Source: Obesumbacterium proteus (GTDB lineage: Bacteria; Pseudomonadota; Gammaproteobacteria; Enterobacterales; Enterobacteriaceae). Taken from it: a stretch of DNA of 64,000 nucleotides. The stretch covers positions 1,240,001 to 1,304,000 of the forward strand of contig NZ_CP014608.1 of NCBI RefSeq assembly GCF_001586165.1, given 5' to 3'. A program made the position numbers and the translations under genes. The notes beneath the pieces are model-generated. The model was not told the DNA's origin, did not search any database, and saw only the letters and a list, made by a program, of their open reading frames with translations. Each line of letters opens with the position of its first letter. The first letter of the stretch is position 1. Below, piece after piece: positions 44,030-54,402 of the stretch.

Positions 44030-44434
44030 CTACTTTCTTTGTGATTTAGACAGCATCCATTTCCACTTCTGCTCCTGATTCAGCTCTGAAGGAGGAACCG
44101 GAATCAGCATTTTAGGCATTGATTCCGAGTCATTTTCTTCTCCATCAACGTTAACCGCATTTTTAATTCGTTCGGCAATGTGATCGTCGATATGATCCAC
44201 TTGGATCATGCGCTGACACTGACAGCCTCGGCCTTCTAGCTGATTTGGAACGGTTTTGGTTTGGCAGTCAATTTCATCAACGGCAGAAAGGATATAAGAG
44301 ACAAGGTTTATGGCTTTGCACGGCGTGAGATCAAACTGATCGGCAATCTCTCGCGAGCTTATCCAACGTTGTTGTTGCATTGCCCAACGCGCCACGGACA
44401 AATACAAAGGCTCTGGTACGTATTCTCTACACAT
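44030..44434 (-). CDS. caiF: Carnitine operon activator CaiF
   Basis: A 134-residue DNA-binding activator that, with carnitine, switches on the divergent cai and fix operons anaerobically. It begins MCREYVPEPLYLSVARWAMQ and keeps the HTH region ISSREIADQFDLTPCKAINLVSYILS, the Cys-rich VPNQLEGRGCQCQRMIQVD and the C-terminal ELNQEQKWKWMLSKSQRK of E. coli CaiF (131 residues). In E. coli caiF follows caiE; here it lies 6.3 kb upstream of fixA on the other side of the fix genes. Confidence 0.95.
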   Translation of the reverse strand: MCREYVPEPLYLSVARWAMQQQRWISSREIADQFDLTPCKAINLVSYILSAVDEIDCQTKTVPNQLEGRGCQCQRMIQVDHIDDHIAERIKNAVNVDGEENDSESMPKMLIPVPPSELNQEQKWKWMLSKSQRK

Positions 44435-44900
44435 AGACTCACCTTTAAATTAAAGCAATTTTTTATCAGATTAGCATTTGTTTACCATATAAATGGATGG
44501 GCTCAAATATATGCGATCATATTCACATTTATAATCACGGTTTGATCTGAATATACCTATCTAATGACGCCTTCGCTATGGTTTTTATTTGATTTGTTGC
44601 GAGGGGTCGTAACCGCAATTATTGTTGTTTTATTGTAGTGATAATGTTTTCTTGCTGTGTGGTGTTAATTTATTTTTGTGATTGAGAATATGTTTATAAA
44701 GGCTAATTTTTTGATTTAAAATAATAAACAACATAATTAATTTGATATCACCTGAATAGACAAAAAACTATGCGCATTGGCGCACTTTTTGCTTGCTGAT
44801 AACGCCATAGCTATCTGGTTTATCATGCTTTTTGTTTCTTAATGCCATGTGGCGTTAGCTCTGTTTTTATAATGAATGAAATCGCTAATGAGAGTGTGTA
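44435..44900. other. caiF/aes divergent intergenic region
   Basis: No gene in these 466 AT-rich bases. A CRP-like site lies at 44512-44527. TTGAT near 44543 is an FNR half-site without a good second half. The aes ATG is preceded by GAGAGTGTGTA. Confidence 0.6.
44512..44527 (-). promoter_or_regulatory. CRP site upstream of caiF
   Basis: TGCGA-TCATAT-TCACA matches the CRP consensus at 9 of 10 core bases and is centred about 85 bp upstream of the caiF start. In E. coli caiF transcription depends on CRP and FNR, so the site fits. Confidence 0.7.
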
Positions 44901-45869
44901 ATGAATCCAATAAATAAAATTAATGTCCCTGATAAAATATCAGCGGAGATGCGTGATGTATTGCGTGTTCAGTATGAAAATGCAAAACCAATAGCAGCAG
45001 ATGCTGATAATTCAACGATTAGACAAGCTTATATTGAGGAGCGAAGATATTGGAATGAGGGAGGGCCTAAAATGTTTAAGACCCTGCATGAAAAGATAGC
45101 CACTTCTCACGGCGATATCGAGACGAAAATATATTATCCACAGAGAGAAACAGTGGCAACGATCTTTTATTTACACGGCGGCGGATTTATTGTCGGTAAT
45201 CTTGATACTCACGACCGTATTATGCGTTTATTAGCCGATTACACCGGATGTGCCGTGATTGGCGTTGACTATACGCTTTCGCCTGAGGCGCATTTTCCGC
45301 AGGCGATCGAAGAGACGGTTGCGGTATGCTGCTATTTTTCTCAGTGCGCTGCGGATTATCAACTCAATATGCAGTCAATTGGTTTTGCCGGAGATTCTGC
45401 CGGTGCGATGTTGGCGCTGGCAACGGCATTATGGTTGCGCGATCGCAAGATCGACTGCGGCTACGTCAAAGGCGTTCTGCTTTATTACGGACTTTATGGA
45501 TTACAGGATTCTGCCAGCCGTCGATTATACGGCGGAGTCTGGGACGGTTTAACCGGACCCGATATTGAATTTTATCAGCACGCCTATTTGGCGAATGAAC
45601 AAGATAAAGAGTCACCTTATTGCTGCCTGTTTAATAACGATCTTAGCCACAACATGCCTGCCTGCTTTATTGCCACCGCAGAATTTGATCCGCTGATTGA
45701 CGACAGCATTGCGCTGCACCGCACGCTTTCCGAACACCAACAACCTTGCTGCTATAAAATGTATCCCGGTACGCTGCATGCGTTTTTGCATTATTCGCGC
45801 ATGATGGAAAGTGCCGATCAGGCATTGCGCGACGGTGCCCGCTATTTTTGCGAGCAGCTTGAAGTATGA
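44901..45869 (+). CDS. aes: Acetyl esterase Aes
   Basis: A cytoplasmic HSL-family esterase; E. coli Aes hydrolyses short acyl esters and inhibits MalT. The 322-residue protein has the oxyanion loop YLHGGGF, the catalytic Ser in GFAGDSAGAML, Asp in TAEFDPLIDDS and His in GTLHAFLHYSRMM, and is collinear with E. coli Aes (319 residues; DTHDRIMRLLADYTGCAVIG). In E. coli it is not near cai; here it stands between caiF and yaaU. It is a clearly different gene from the esterase at 35.6 kb. Confidence 0.94.
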   Translation: MNPINKINVPDKISAEMRDVLRVQYENAKPIAADADNSTIRQAYIEERRYWNEGGPKMFKTLHEKIATSHGDIETKIYYPQRETVATIFYLHGGGFIVGNLDTHDRIMRLLADYTGCAVIGVDYTLSPEAHFPQAIEETVAVCCYFSQCAADYQLNMQSIGFAGDSAGAMLALATALWLRDRKIDCGYVKGVLLYYGLYGLQDSASRRLYGGVWDGLTGPDIEFYQHAYLANEQDKESPYCCLFNNDLSHNMPACFIATAEFDPLIDDSIALHRTLSEHQQPCCYKMYPGTLHAFLHYSRMMESADQALRDGARYFCEQLEV

Positions 45870-45922
45870 CGAATATAGGCAAATAAAAGGCGGGCAGTCG
45901 GTTAGATTGCCCGCCAGTATTT

Positions 45923-47239
45923 TTAATACAGATCCATCTGGCTGGTTTTATCCAGTGATAAATTGCGTGTTTCGGGCGCTAAAAATACGGATACGACCAT
46001 GCCAAAAAGCGAGATCCCCGCACCGGCCAGCATCGTCATCGCGATCCCATGCTGTTGCATAAACAGCGGTAGCGCATAGGTTGACACCACGGTGCCGATC
46101 CGGCTGAGCGATATCGCTGCGCCCACGGCGGAAGCACGAATGTGAGTGGGAAAAAGCTCGTTTGGATAGAGCCATTGCAAAATGCCGGGGCCGCCTGAGA
46201 AAAATGCATAAAGCGCAAAGGCTGACACAATCAGCGTAATGCTAGGATCTGGAACAATTCCTAATACCGCTAACGCGAGCGTCATAATGGCAAAGCTGCC
46301 AATTAACAACGGACGGCGTCCGATACTGTTGAGCCAATACATCGCAGGCAAGCAGCCAATCAGGAAGAACAGGCTAATCACCACGTTGCCGAGTACGGCC
46401 TCTTTACCTTCGTTGAGCCCCAGCAGACTGATAATTTGCGGGCCGAAGGTATAAATGCCAAACATCGGTATTACCTGACACGTCCAAATAATGGCGACAA
46501 ACAAAATCGATGTTAGGTGCCTGCGGGTGAAAATCTGGCTATAACGCGTCTCCTGTGGGGCTTCGTCATCGAATACCACGTTTTCGCCAAACAGCTTAAA
46601 CATCAGCGCACGGCACTCTTCAATACGCCCTTTGCGAATCAGCCAGCGAGGCGATTCGGGCAGTTCAAAACGTCCTAATAGAATGATAATACAAGGAATA
46701 ACCGCGCTGCCCAACATCCAGCGCCAGCCGTTTTCGACGTCATATAACAGATAGCCCACAACGTCGGCGGCGGTTGCACCGATGTACCACATCGCGGCGA
46801 TAAAACCCATGGTGAAAGCGCGCTGACGCGTGGTAGAAAATTCGGCAATCATCGAGGTAGCGATGGGGTAATCTGCGCCGATCACAATGCCTATCAGAAA
46901 ACGCAGGATCACCAGCTCCAGCGGCGATGTCACAAACATGGTCGCGGCCGAGATAACGCCGATGGCAATAATATCAATCAGAAACATCAACCGGCGACCA
47001 AGCACATCGGCGATGTAACCAAACAGTGACGTGCCAATAAACAGCCCAACCAGCGTTGCGATCCCGACTAACCCCACCCAGCGAGCGTCGAGCTGTAACA
47101 CAGGAGTCAGCTGTTCGAGTGCAATACCGATGATGACCAGCACGTAGCCATCGAGAAAAGGGCCACCGCTTCCCCACAGCATGATTTTGCGGTGGATCGG
47201 GGTAAAACTGATGTCATCAAACCTTTTGGATTTTTCCAT
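45923..47239 (-). CDS. yaaU: MFS transporter YaaU
   Basis: A 438-residue major facilitator of the sugar-porter type with 12 predicted TM helices. It shows the loop motif GYIADVLGRRLMFLIDI between TM2 and TM3, ELPESPRWLIRKGR in the central loop and its repeat LNSIGRRPLLIG. It follows fixX on the same strand, as yaaU does in E. coli. The substrate has not been established; position suggests a role linked to carnitine metabolism, but that is inference. Confidence 0.9.
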   Translation of the reverse strand: MEKSKRFDDISFTPIHRKIMLWGSGGPFLDGYVLVIIGIALEQLTPVLQLDARWVGLVGIATLVGLFIGTSLFGYIADVLGRRLMFLIDIIAIGVISAATMFVTSPLELVILRFLIGIVIGADYPIATSMIAEFSTTRQRAFTMGFIAAMWYIGATAADVVGYLLYDVENGWRWMLGSAVIPCIIILLGRFELPESPRWLIRKGRIEECRALMFKLFGENVVFDDEAPQETRYSQIFTRRHLTSILFVAIIWTCQVIPMFGIYTFGPQIISLLGLNEGKEAVLGNVVISLFFLIGCLPAMYWLNSIGRRPLLIGSFAIMTLALAVLGIVPDPSITLIVSAFALYAFFSGGPGILQWLYPNELFPTHIRASAVGAAISLSRIGTVVSTYALPLFMQQHGIAMTMLAGAGISLFGMVVSVFLAPETRNLSLDKTSQMDLY

Positions 47240-47351
47240 AATGATGGTTTTAATCAGCCTGATAGCTGCTTAGCTCTGACATGTATCGCAGAGCTAAGTG
47301 GCTATAGTGGGTAAAAAAAGTGACAGAGACGGGCAGGCCAGAATATCGGTT

Positions 47352-47672
47352 TTAACCGTAGCGATATTCAACGCCAAAGGTGCCACGCGGGTAGTTCCAC
47401 TCATCTAAAACGGAATCGCGGCACAGGATCCGGCAGGTGCCGCATTCTAAACAGCCCGCGTAGTCAAAGCGGATCGTTCCATCAGGCTGAAGCTTGTATA
47501 GCCCCGCCGGACAGGCCAGCGTGAGGGTATGAAACGCCTCCATATCAGGGTGTTCGCGAATGATGATATGCGGATGCCCTTCATCAACGTGAAACTTGTT
47601 GATGCCTAATTTAACATCAACGTTAACGGGCTCATTGACGGGGGAATTGGCGGATTTGACGGATTCAGTCAT
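47352..47672 (-). CDS. fixX: Ferredoxin-like protein FixX
   Basis: A 106-residue ferredoxin-like electron carrier that passes electrons from FixAB through FixC in anaerobic carnitine reduction. The cluster cysteines are seen in TLACPAGLYK and GCLECGTCRI. It starts MTESVKSANSPVNEPVNVDV, about ten residues longer than E. coli FixX. Its ATG overlaps the fixC stop by four bases. Confidence 0.93.
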   Translation of the reverse strand: MTESVKSANSPVNEPVNVDVKLGINKFHVDEGHPHIIIREHPDMEAFHTLTLACPAGLYKLQPDGTIRFDYAGCLECGTCRILCRDSVLDEWNYPRGTFGVEYRYG

Positions 47673-48961
47673 AGCGCGGTCACTCCTTTAATGCCGTCTT
47701 TCAACAGGTTCAGATAGCCAATTTTCTTGCAATGACGCATCACCATTTTGCGGATTGGCTGCGGCGGCTGGCCGTTGACGGTAAACATATCCGCCATGAT
47801 GTCGGCGACCATTTGTGGGTATTGGGTAAACATGCGCGGGTTTTCCAGCATGGCAGGGACTTTACGGTAGTGGCGTAAATCCTTCATCACCGGTAATTCT
47901 TCTAGCAGCGTGAGATAACTATTCAACCCCTGCTCGCTAAAGTTATTGGCTTCTTTGGCTTGCAGTACGGCGCGTGCGGCCGCTTCACCAGAGGCGATGG
48001 CCATATCCATTCCACGAATGGTGAATCCCAGATTCATACACATGCCTGCGGCGTCACCGGCGATAAGTACGCCGTTACCCACCAGTTTGGGCTGCATATT
48101 AATGCCAGCTTCAGGTACTACGTGGGCGGCGTATTCTACGGTTTTGCCACCGGCGATTAATGGGCGAACGGTTGGATGCTGTTTGAAATCTTCCAGCATT
48201 TGCGGCACCGATTTTCCCGCATCGGCAATATGACTGAGGCCAACGACGATGCCTAAAGACAATGAATCACCGTTGGTATACAGAAAGCCACCGCCCATCA
48301 GACCGTTAGACGGCGTTCCGGCAAACAGCCATGCAGCACCTTCGTTCTCGGTTAGGCTAAAGCGCGCTTCGAGCAGTTCACGAGGCAGTTCAATCAGCTC
48401 TTTCACCCCAACGGCCACATGCTTGGCAGAAACCTGTTTCTGCACCATACCCAGCTGTTCGGCCAACAGCGCGTTAACGCCTTCGGCGAGGATCACCACG
48501 TTGGCTTCTAAAATATCGCCATCGGCTTCAACGCCGATCACTTTGCCATCGCGCTCAATCAGCTTATCTACGCGGATCCCTGGAACGAATTGCGCACCGG
48601 CGGCTTCAGCCTGTTCCATCAACCAAGGATCGAATTTACTGCGCAAAACTGAATAGGAATCCTGCGCCGGTTCGGCCGCATTGGCGTGGTGGTAATCCAA
48701 CGTGACCGCGCTGTCGTCGGTAAGAAATGATATTTTTTCGCGGGTAATGCGGCGCTCAACGGGAGCATGGGCAGCAAAATCGGGAATGATGCGTTCTAAG
48801 CTGTGCCCATACAGGCGACCACCGGTGACGTTTTTGGCTCCCGCATGATTACCGCGCTCGATAACCAATACGTTAGCGCCTTCTCGGGCGAGCACCAGCG
48901 CCGCAACGCAGCCAGACAGGCCAGCGCCAACAATAATGGCGTCAAAGACATCTTCAGACAT
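47669..48961 (-). CDS. fixC: FAD-dependent oxidoreductase FixC
   Basis: An electron-transfer flavoprotein:quinone oxidoreductase-like enzyme. The 430-residue product has an N-terminal FAD-binding motif IIVGAGLSGCVAALVLAREG and the second flavin motif LIAGDAAGMCMNLGFTIRGM. With FixX it is thought to feed electrons from FixAB to crotonobetainyl-CoA reduction by CaiA. It lies 60 bp after fixB. Confidence 0.95.
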   Translation of the reverse strand: MSEDVFDAIIVGAGLSGCVAALVLAREGANVLVIERGNHAGAKNVTGGRLYGHSLERIIPDFAAHAPVERRITREKISFLTDDSAVTLDYHHANAAEPAQDSYSVLRSKFDPWLMEQAEAAGAQFVPGIRVDKLIERDGKVIGVEADGDILEANVVILAEGVNALLAEQLGMVQKQVSAKHVAVGVKELIELPRELLEARFSLTENEGAAWLFAGTPSNGLMGGGFLYTNGDSLSLGIVVGLSHIADAGKSVPQMLEDFKQHPTVRPLIAGGKTVEYAAHVVPEAGINMQPKLVGNGVLIAGDAAGMCMNLGFTIRGMDMAIASGEAAARAVLQAKEANNFSEQGLNSYLTLLEELPVMKDLRHYRKVPAMLENPRMFTQYPQMVADIMADMFTVNGQPPQPIRKMVMRHCKKIGYLNLLKDGIKGVTAL

Positions 48962-49021
48962 AGGCTCTCCAAATTCGATGGAGCACGGAAGCCATACGCT
49001 AATCCGTGCTCCGTCGATATT

Positions 49022-49969
49022 TTATCGTTTTAGTTTTTCTGTCAGAGCAGGGACGATCTTCATCAGATCGCCGACGATCCCGTAATCCGCGAATTGGAAG
49101 ATCGGGGCGTTTTTATCTTTGTTGATGGCCATCAGGATCTGCGCGCCGTTGGCGCCGACCATGTGCTGAATCTGGCCAGAAATTCCCAGCGCCAGATAGA
49201 GTTCTGGTTTGATCATGATCCCCGAAATGCCCACATAGCGTTCACGATCCATCCATTTTTCGTTTTCGGCGACCGGACGCGAGCATCCCAGCTCTGCGCC
49301 AATGGCATTGCTTAACGCCGCCGCAATGGCGATGTTTTCCTGTGAACCGATGCCGCGCCCAACGCTCACCACCAAACGTGCTTTGCCCAGATCGACGCTT
49401 TCGCCTTGCTTGGCTCGACGTGATACGCAGGAAATCGCATGGGCTGGTGGGATAAAGGCCAGCGTTTCAGCATTGCCTACTAAGGCACTGTCTTCTGACA
49501 CGGCAGGGAATACGCCGCTGGCCAGCGTGATAACGGCGTAGTCGGTGGTGATTTTCTCTTTGCCGAAGGCTAAACCGCCGTAAACCATATGTGTGGCAAC
49601 TGGGTATCCGTCTTCGAGGCTCAACTCAGCGGCATCGTTAACTACGCCAGCGTTGAGGCGAGCGCCTAAGCGTGCTGCCAAAGTTTTGCCGCGACGGGTT
49701 GCGGGCAGCAGCAATAAAGCGCGAGAGCTATGGCTATGCGCCTTGATCGCCTGAGCCAGAGTATCGGCATAATCTTCAATGATACGGTCGGCGGGCTGTT
49801 CGCCAATATGGTAAACGGCGTTAGCGCCGAGACGGAAAGCCAAAGCTGATTGCTCAGCGCTGTGGCTGATGACGTGAATAATTTCGCCCAGCTCGCGTGC
49901 GCCGCCAATCAGCTCGGGTAGATGTGAGTGGGTATCGCTGAACACCCATACTGTTGCAAACTTGCTCAT
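49022..49969 (-). CDS. fixB: Electron transfer flavoprotein alpha subunit FixB
   Basis: A 315-residue ETF-alpha type protein. The C-terminal FAD domain is visible in VSVGRGIGSQENIAIAAALS, CSRPVAENEKWMDRERYVGI and ALGISGQIQHMVG. It forms a heterodimer with FixA. It starts 11 bp after the fixA stop, so the two are co-translated. Confidence 0.95.
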   Translation of the reverse strand: MSKFATVWVFSDTHSHLPELIGGARELGEIIHVISHSAEQSALAFRLGANAVYHIGEQPADRIIEDYADTLAQAIKAHSHSSRALLLLPATRRGKTLAARLGARLNAGVVNDAAELSLEDGYPVATHMVYGGLAFGKEKITTDYAVITLASGVFPAVSEDSALVGNAETLAFIPPAHAISCVSRRAKQGESVDLGKARLVVSVGRGIGSQENIAIAAALSNAIGAELGCSRPVAENEKWMDRERYVGISGIMIKPELYLALGISGQIQHMVGANGAQILMAINKDKNAPIFQFADYGIVGDLMKIVPALTEKLKR

Positions 49970-49980
49970 ATTGCCCCCAA

Positions 49981-50754
49981 TTAGCTAATGACTTTGCGCA
50001 GATGCTCTGCGAATTCTGAAATTTGATCGTCGCTATCGCCTTCGATAATGACCCGCCCACGCGCTTTTTGCTGTGGAGCCTGTACGCTCAGCAACTCGGT
50101 GTATGGCGTGATCTCAGGCAGTTCCAGATCGGCAGGCTGCCACGCGGTTACCGGCTTTTTAGCCGCGCCGAGAATGGCTTTCATGGAGGGGATTTGAGGC
50201 GTATTGATATCAGTGGATACCGAAATCACCGCAGGTAGCGGGATGGTTAAGGTTTCAACTTCGTCTTCTAGCGTGCGTTCAACCTGAATGCTGTCGTCAC
50301 TGAGGGCCTCGATCCGGCTCACTCCGTTGATGGATGCGACGCCCAGCGCCTCGCCGAGCAGCAGGCCAACCTGCTGTGCATAAAGATCGGCTGAGCCGTC
50401 ACCACAAAGAATTAAATCAAAACCGGTTTTCCGCGCAGCGGCCGCCAGCAGGGCAGACGTTTGGTGAGGAAGCATCTTCTCCAAACCTGCGCTGGAAACG
50501 ACAACTAACTCATCAGGGCCGCGAGACAGCACGTCTTTACGGCCTTTTGCGTTGGACAGCGCTTCGCCACCCACGCTCATCGCCGTAATCTGGATAGCGT
50601 CATTGAGCGATTTCAAGCCGATAGCTGCTTCGATAGCGTTGAGATCGAATTGACTAATTTTGGCATCCGCTTTGCTGAGATTCAGAGAGCCATCACTATT
50701 GACGGTGATATCCTGCTCCTCGGGGATGAGTTTGTAACATGCAATAATTTTCAT
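49981..50754 (-). CDS. fixA: Electron transfer flavoprotein beta subunit FixA
   Basis: The ETF-beta partner of FixB. The start at 50754 (MKIIACYKLIPEEQDITVNS) is chosen because it has GGAGAAGTG just before it and aligns with E. coli FixA; an upstream ATG adds eight unrelated residues. The 257-residue product has the family signatures SKADAKISQFDLNAIEAA, GRKDVLSRGPDELVVV and LILCGDGSADLYAQQVG. It is divergent from caiT, with a long shared control region. Confidence 0.95.
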   Translation of the reverse strand: MKIIACYKLIPEEQDITVNSDGSLNLSKADAKISQFDLNAIEAAIGLKSLNDAIQITAMSVGGEALSNAKGRKDVLSRGPDELVVVSSAGLEKMLPHQTSALLAAAARKTGFDLILCGDGSADLYAQQVGLLLGEALGVASINGVSRIEALSDDSIQVERTLEDEVETLTIPLPAVISVSTDINTPQIPSMKAILGAAKKPVTAWQPADLELPEITPYTELLSVQAPQQKARGRVIIEGDSDDQISEFAEHLRKVIS

Positions 50755-51515
50755 CACTTCTCCGATTTCGATAGGCAATACAATATCCGTAACACCCTGT
50801 ACATAAGACGATGCCCGTAATGACAGGTGTAATTATTTCTGCAGCGAGAAACGCTAGGCAAAGATAAATAAAAATAACGAAAGCGAAGGTTCGCTATATA
50901 TATAAATGTGTGCACGCCATAGCTGATTTAAACGCTATTAGTGGTGTAATTAAAATCACTAAAATAAAGAATGGAGTAAATTAATTAATATCTAATAAAG
51001 GTATCCCTGTAAGTTGTTATTCGTGCCTTGTTATCACGCTAATAGAAATACCATGATTCACCAGACCAAAATAATACCTAGATCACCAATATTGAACGAC
51101 TCAAGGGCAAAAAACCTTCGAGAATAATGTTTTAATTTTGTTATTTTGATGATTTTAAAGGATTTAATTTTCGTTGTTGGATCGTGGTTCTAAGGCGTGC
51201 AGTGGGTGTCAGAAAATAGTTTGATTAAGATCACGGATTATTGAACCACCAAATCTCATTATATCTCGGCGTTAAACGGTAAAGGCGACACACATTCAAT
51301 CAGATACCTTTAACTATTATTAGCCGAAGTTTTAACAGATATTTTTTGCAAGCTAAATAACTCGTAATAACTAGATCCACCATTAATTGAAAATTTACCT
51401 GCAAAATTAGTGTTGGTGTTCTGCTTTTTCATAGCAGAAGTTCTGACGTTTATTCTGAATATTGCATCTCAAGTTGTTATGGCAAGGAACTCCTTTCCAT
51501 GAGGGAAATGTGTAA
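50755..51515. promoter_or_regulatory. fixA/caiT divergent control region
   Basis: These 761 AT-rich bases contain no gene. TTTGA-TTAAGA-TCACG (51220-51235, 8 of 10 CRP core bases) and TGTAA-TTAAAA-TCACT (50945-50960, 8 of 10) are candidate CRP sites. A perfect stem TTCTGCT/AGCAGAA (51419-51439) lies in the likely caiT leader. CaiF sites should be here by analogy with E. coli, but I could not pick out a convincing pair. AAGGAACTCCT and GAGGGAAATGTGTAA precede caiT. Confidence 0.6.
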
Positions 51516-53039
51516 ATGAAGACAGAAACGAGCAAACGGAAAATAGGGATAGAACCGAAGGTTTTTTTCCCGTCATTGATAATTGTCGCACTACTTTGTT
51601 ATTTAACTATCCGTGATCTGAACGCCTCTAATATCGTTATTAATTCGGTATTCAACTACATCACAACGCAGTGGGGATGGGCGTTTGAGTGGTACATGGT
51701 CGTGATGTTTGTCGGCTGGTTCTGGCTGATCTTTGGCCCTTTTGCCCAGCGTCGCCTCGGCGAAGAAGCCCCAGAGTTCAGCACCGTCAGCTGGATCTTC
51801 ATGATGTTCGCCTCCTGTACCTCAGCCGCCGTGCTGTTTTGGGGATCGATTGAGATCTACTACTACGTTTCCTCACCGCCGTTTGGCTTAACGCCATTTT
51901 CAAACCCAGCCAAAGATCTTGGTTTAGCTTATAGCCTGTTTCACTGGGGGCCTTTGCCGTGGGCGACCTACAGCTTCCTCGCCGTGGCATTCGGCTACTT
52001 CCTATATGTGAAGAAAATCGACGTGGTGCGTCCAAGCGGAACGCTGGTGCCGCTTTTTGGTGAAAAGCGCTGCAACGGAATTATTGGCACCATCATCGAC
52101 AACCTGTATTTGGTGGCGCTGATTTTGGCGATGGGAACCAGCCTTGGGCTAGCAACACCGCTGGTGACTGAATGTATTCAGTATCTGTTCGGGGTGCCTC
52201 ACACGTTAGAGCTGGATGCGCTGATTATCTCTTGTTGGGTAGTGTTTAACGCCGTGTGCGTTGCCTTTGGCTTGCAGCGCGGAGTTAAGGTTGCCAGCGA
52301 CGTTCGAAACTATCTCAGCCTGATCCTGCTAGCGTGGGTATTTATCATCGGCGCGAGCAGCTTCACCATCAACTATTTCACTGATTCTGTTGGCATTCTG
52401 CTCTCTAACTTCACCCGTATGCTGTTCTACACCGATGCCGTCGGCAAGAGTGGATTCCCGCAGGCGTGGACGGTGTTCTATTGGGCATGGTGGATCGTTT
52501 ACGGCATCCAGATGTGCATCTTCTTAGCGCGTATTTCTAAAGGCCGCACCGTTCGCCAACTCTGCTTGGGTATGGTTGGTGGATTAACGGCTTCAACGTG
52601 GTTGCTGTGGACCATCTTGGGCAGCAATACGCTTTCCCTGATCAACAACGGCAAAATCAACATCCCGCAGATCATCGAACAGCACGGTGTGGCGCGCGCC
52701 ATCATTGAAACCTGGGCCACGTTGCCGCTCAGCACCGTCACGATGTGGGCGTTCTTTATTCTGTGCTTCCTCGCCACCGTAACGCTCATTAACGCCTGTT
52801 CCTACACGCTGGCCATGTCGACCTGTAAGGGCGCAAACGGCTATGACGAACCGCCGATTTGGGTTCGCGTTGGCTGGTCTGTGCTGGTTGGCGTGATCGG
52901 CATCATTCTGCTGGCGCTCGGTGGGCTGAAACCGATTCAAACCGCGATCATTGCCGGAGGATGTCCACTTTTCTTCGTCAACATACTGATAACCATATCT
53001 TTCTTAAAAGATGCCAAGGCTACGCACTGGAAATACTAA
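51516..53039 (+). CDS. caiT: L-carnitine/gamma-butyrobetaine antiporter CaiT
   Basis: A BCCT-family inner-membrane antiporter that swaps carnitine for gamma-butyrobetaine without sodium. The 507-residue product has 12 TM segments and keeps the substrate-box tryptophans in VFYWAWWIVYGIQMCIFLAR, plus GSIEIYYYVSSPPFG. It is the first gene of the cai operon, 53 bp before caiA. Confidence 0.96.
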   Translation: MKTETSKRKIGIEPKVFFPSLIIVALLCYLTIRDLNASNIVINSVFNYITTQWGWAFEWYMVVMFVGWFWLIFGPFAQRRLGEEAPEFSTVSWIFMMFASCTSAAVLFWGSIEIYYYVSSPPFGLTPFSNPAKDLGLAYSLFHWGPLPWATYSFLAVAFGYFLYVKKIDVVRPSGTLVPLFGEKRCNGIIGTIIDNLYLVALILAMGTSLGLATPLVTECIQYLFGVPHTLELDALIISCWVVFNAVCVAFGLQRGVKVASDVRNYLSLILLAWVFIIGASSFTINYFTDSVGILLSNFTRMLFYTDAVGKSGFPQAWTVFYWAWWIVYGIQMCIFLARISKGRTVRQLCLGMVGGLTASTWLLWTILGSNTLSLINNGKINIPQIIEQHGVARAIIETWATLPLSTVTMWAFFILCFLATVTLINACSYTLAMSTCKGANGYDEPPIWVRVGWSVLVGVIGIILLALGGLKPIQTAIIAGGCPLFFVNILITISFLKDAKATHWKY

Positions 53040-53092
53040 GCGTTTTACCCTGTTTGAATTCGAACGATATTAACCACCAAGAGGCCTGATTT

Positions 53093-54235
53093 ATGAATTT
53101 TGCACTGTCTGACGAACAAGAGTTATTTGTTTCCGGTATCCGCGACCTGATGGCGCAAGAAAACTGGGAAGCGTACTTCGCGGAATGTGACCGCAATAGC
53201 GAATATCCAGAACGGTTCGTCAAAGAACTGGCCGATATGGGGATCGATAGCCTGCTGTTGCCGGAAGAGCACGGCGGTCTGGATGCGGGCTTTGTCACCT
53301 TAGCCGCAGTGTGGGCCGAGCTTGGACGCCTTGGTGCGCCAACCTATGTGCTGTATCAGCTGCCGGGTGGATTTAACACGGTGCTGCGTGAAGGAACGGA
53401 GGAGCAAATCGATAAGATCATGGCTTTCCGCGGCACCGGCAAGCAGATGTGGAACTCGGCAATTACCGAACCTGGCGCGGGCTCTGACGTGGGCAGCATG
53501 CAAACGTCGTATACCCGTAAAAACGGCAAAGTTTACCTCAACGGCAGCAAATGCTTCATCACCAGCAGCGCGCATACGCCTTACATCGTGGTAATGGCGC
53601 GTGATGCGGCTTCACCAGATAAAGCAATTTTCTCCGAATGGTTTGTGGATATGAGCAAACCGGGCGTGAAGGTCAACAAGCTGGAAAAACTGGGCCTGCG
53701 CATGGATAGCTGCTGCGAGATCCTGTTCGACAACGTTGAGCTAGAAGAAAAAGACATGTTCGGACGCGAAGGTAACGGCTTCAATCGCGTGAAAGAAGAG
53801 TTCGATCACGAACGTTTCATCGTGGCACTCACCAACTACGGCACCGCATTCTGTGCTTTTGAAGACGCCGCACGTTATGCCAACCAGCGCGTTCAGTTTG
53901 GCGAAGCCATTGGGCGCTTCCAGCTGATCCAAGAAAAGTTTGCGCATATGGCTATCAAACTGAATTCAATGAAAAACATGCTGTTTGAAGCAGCATGGAA
54001 AAGCGATAACGGTTTGATGACCTCCGGCGATGCCGCGATGTGCAAATACTTCTGCGCTAACGCCGCTTTTGAAGTGGTGGATTCGGCGATGCAGGTGCTC
54101 GGCGGAGTGGGGATCGCAGGCGATCATCGTATTACCCGCTTCTGGCGCGATCTGCGCGTGGATCGCGTTTCCGGTGGTTCGGATGAAATGCAGATCCTAA
54201 CGCTGGGTCGTGCGGTGCTGAAACAGTATCGGTAA
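53093..54235 (+). CDS. caiA: Crotonobetainyl-CoA reductase CaiA
   Basis: An acyl-CoA dehydrogenase-fold flavoenzyme that reduces crotonobetainyl-CoA to gamma-butyrobetainyl-CoA using electrons from the Fix proteins. The 380-residue product shows MWNSAITEPGAGSDVGSMQT (flavin/substrate site) and QVLGGVGIAGDHRITRFWRD near the C terminus, and has the same length as E. coli CaiA. A 167-bp gap separates it from caiB, longer than the other gaps of the operon. Confidence 0.96.
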   Translation: MNFALSDEQELFVSGIRDLMAQENWEAYFAECDRNSEYPERFVKELADMGIDSLLLPEEHGGLDAGFVTLAAVWAELGRLGAPTYVLYQLPGGFNTVLREGTEEQIDKIMAFRGTGKQMWNSAITEPGAGSDVGSMQTSYTRKNGKVYLNGSKCFITSSAHTPYIVVMARDAASPDKAIFSEWFVDMSKPGVKVNKLEKLGLRMDSCCEILFDNVELEEKDMFGREGNGFNRVKEEFDHERFIVALTNYGTAFCAFEDAARYANQRVQFGEAIGRFQLIQEKFAHMAIKLNSMKNMLFEAAWKSDNGLMTSGDAAMCKYFCANAAFEVVDSAMQVLGGVGIAGDHRITRFWRDLRVDRVSGGSDEMQILTLGRAVLKQYR

Positions 54236-54402
54236 GCCATTTATTAAAAATAATTTATTGAAAATAAAGGGCTAACAGCAAGTTGCGTTTTAACCGAGAT
54301 ACACGGGCATAGCGTACCGCGGGGCGCTCTCCCTAATATCGGGCCTAAGTTATCGCTTGATGAGTCGGTTACACGTTAGCCCTAATTTTGAGGAAACAGC
54401 TT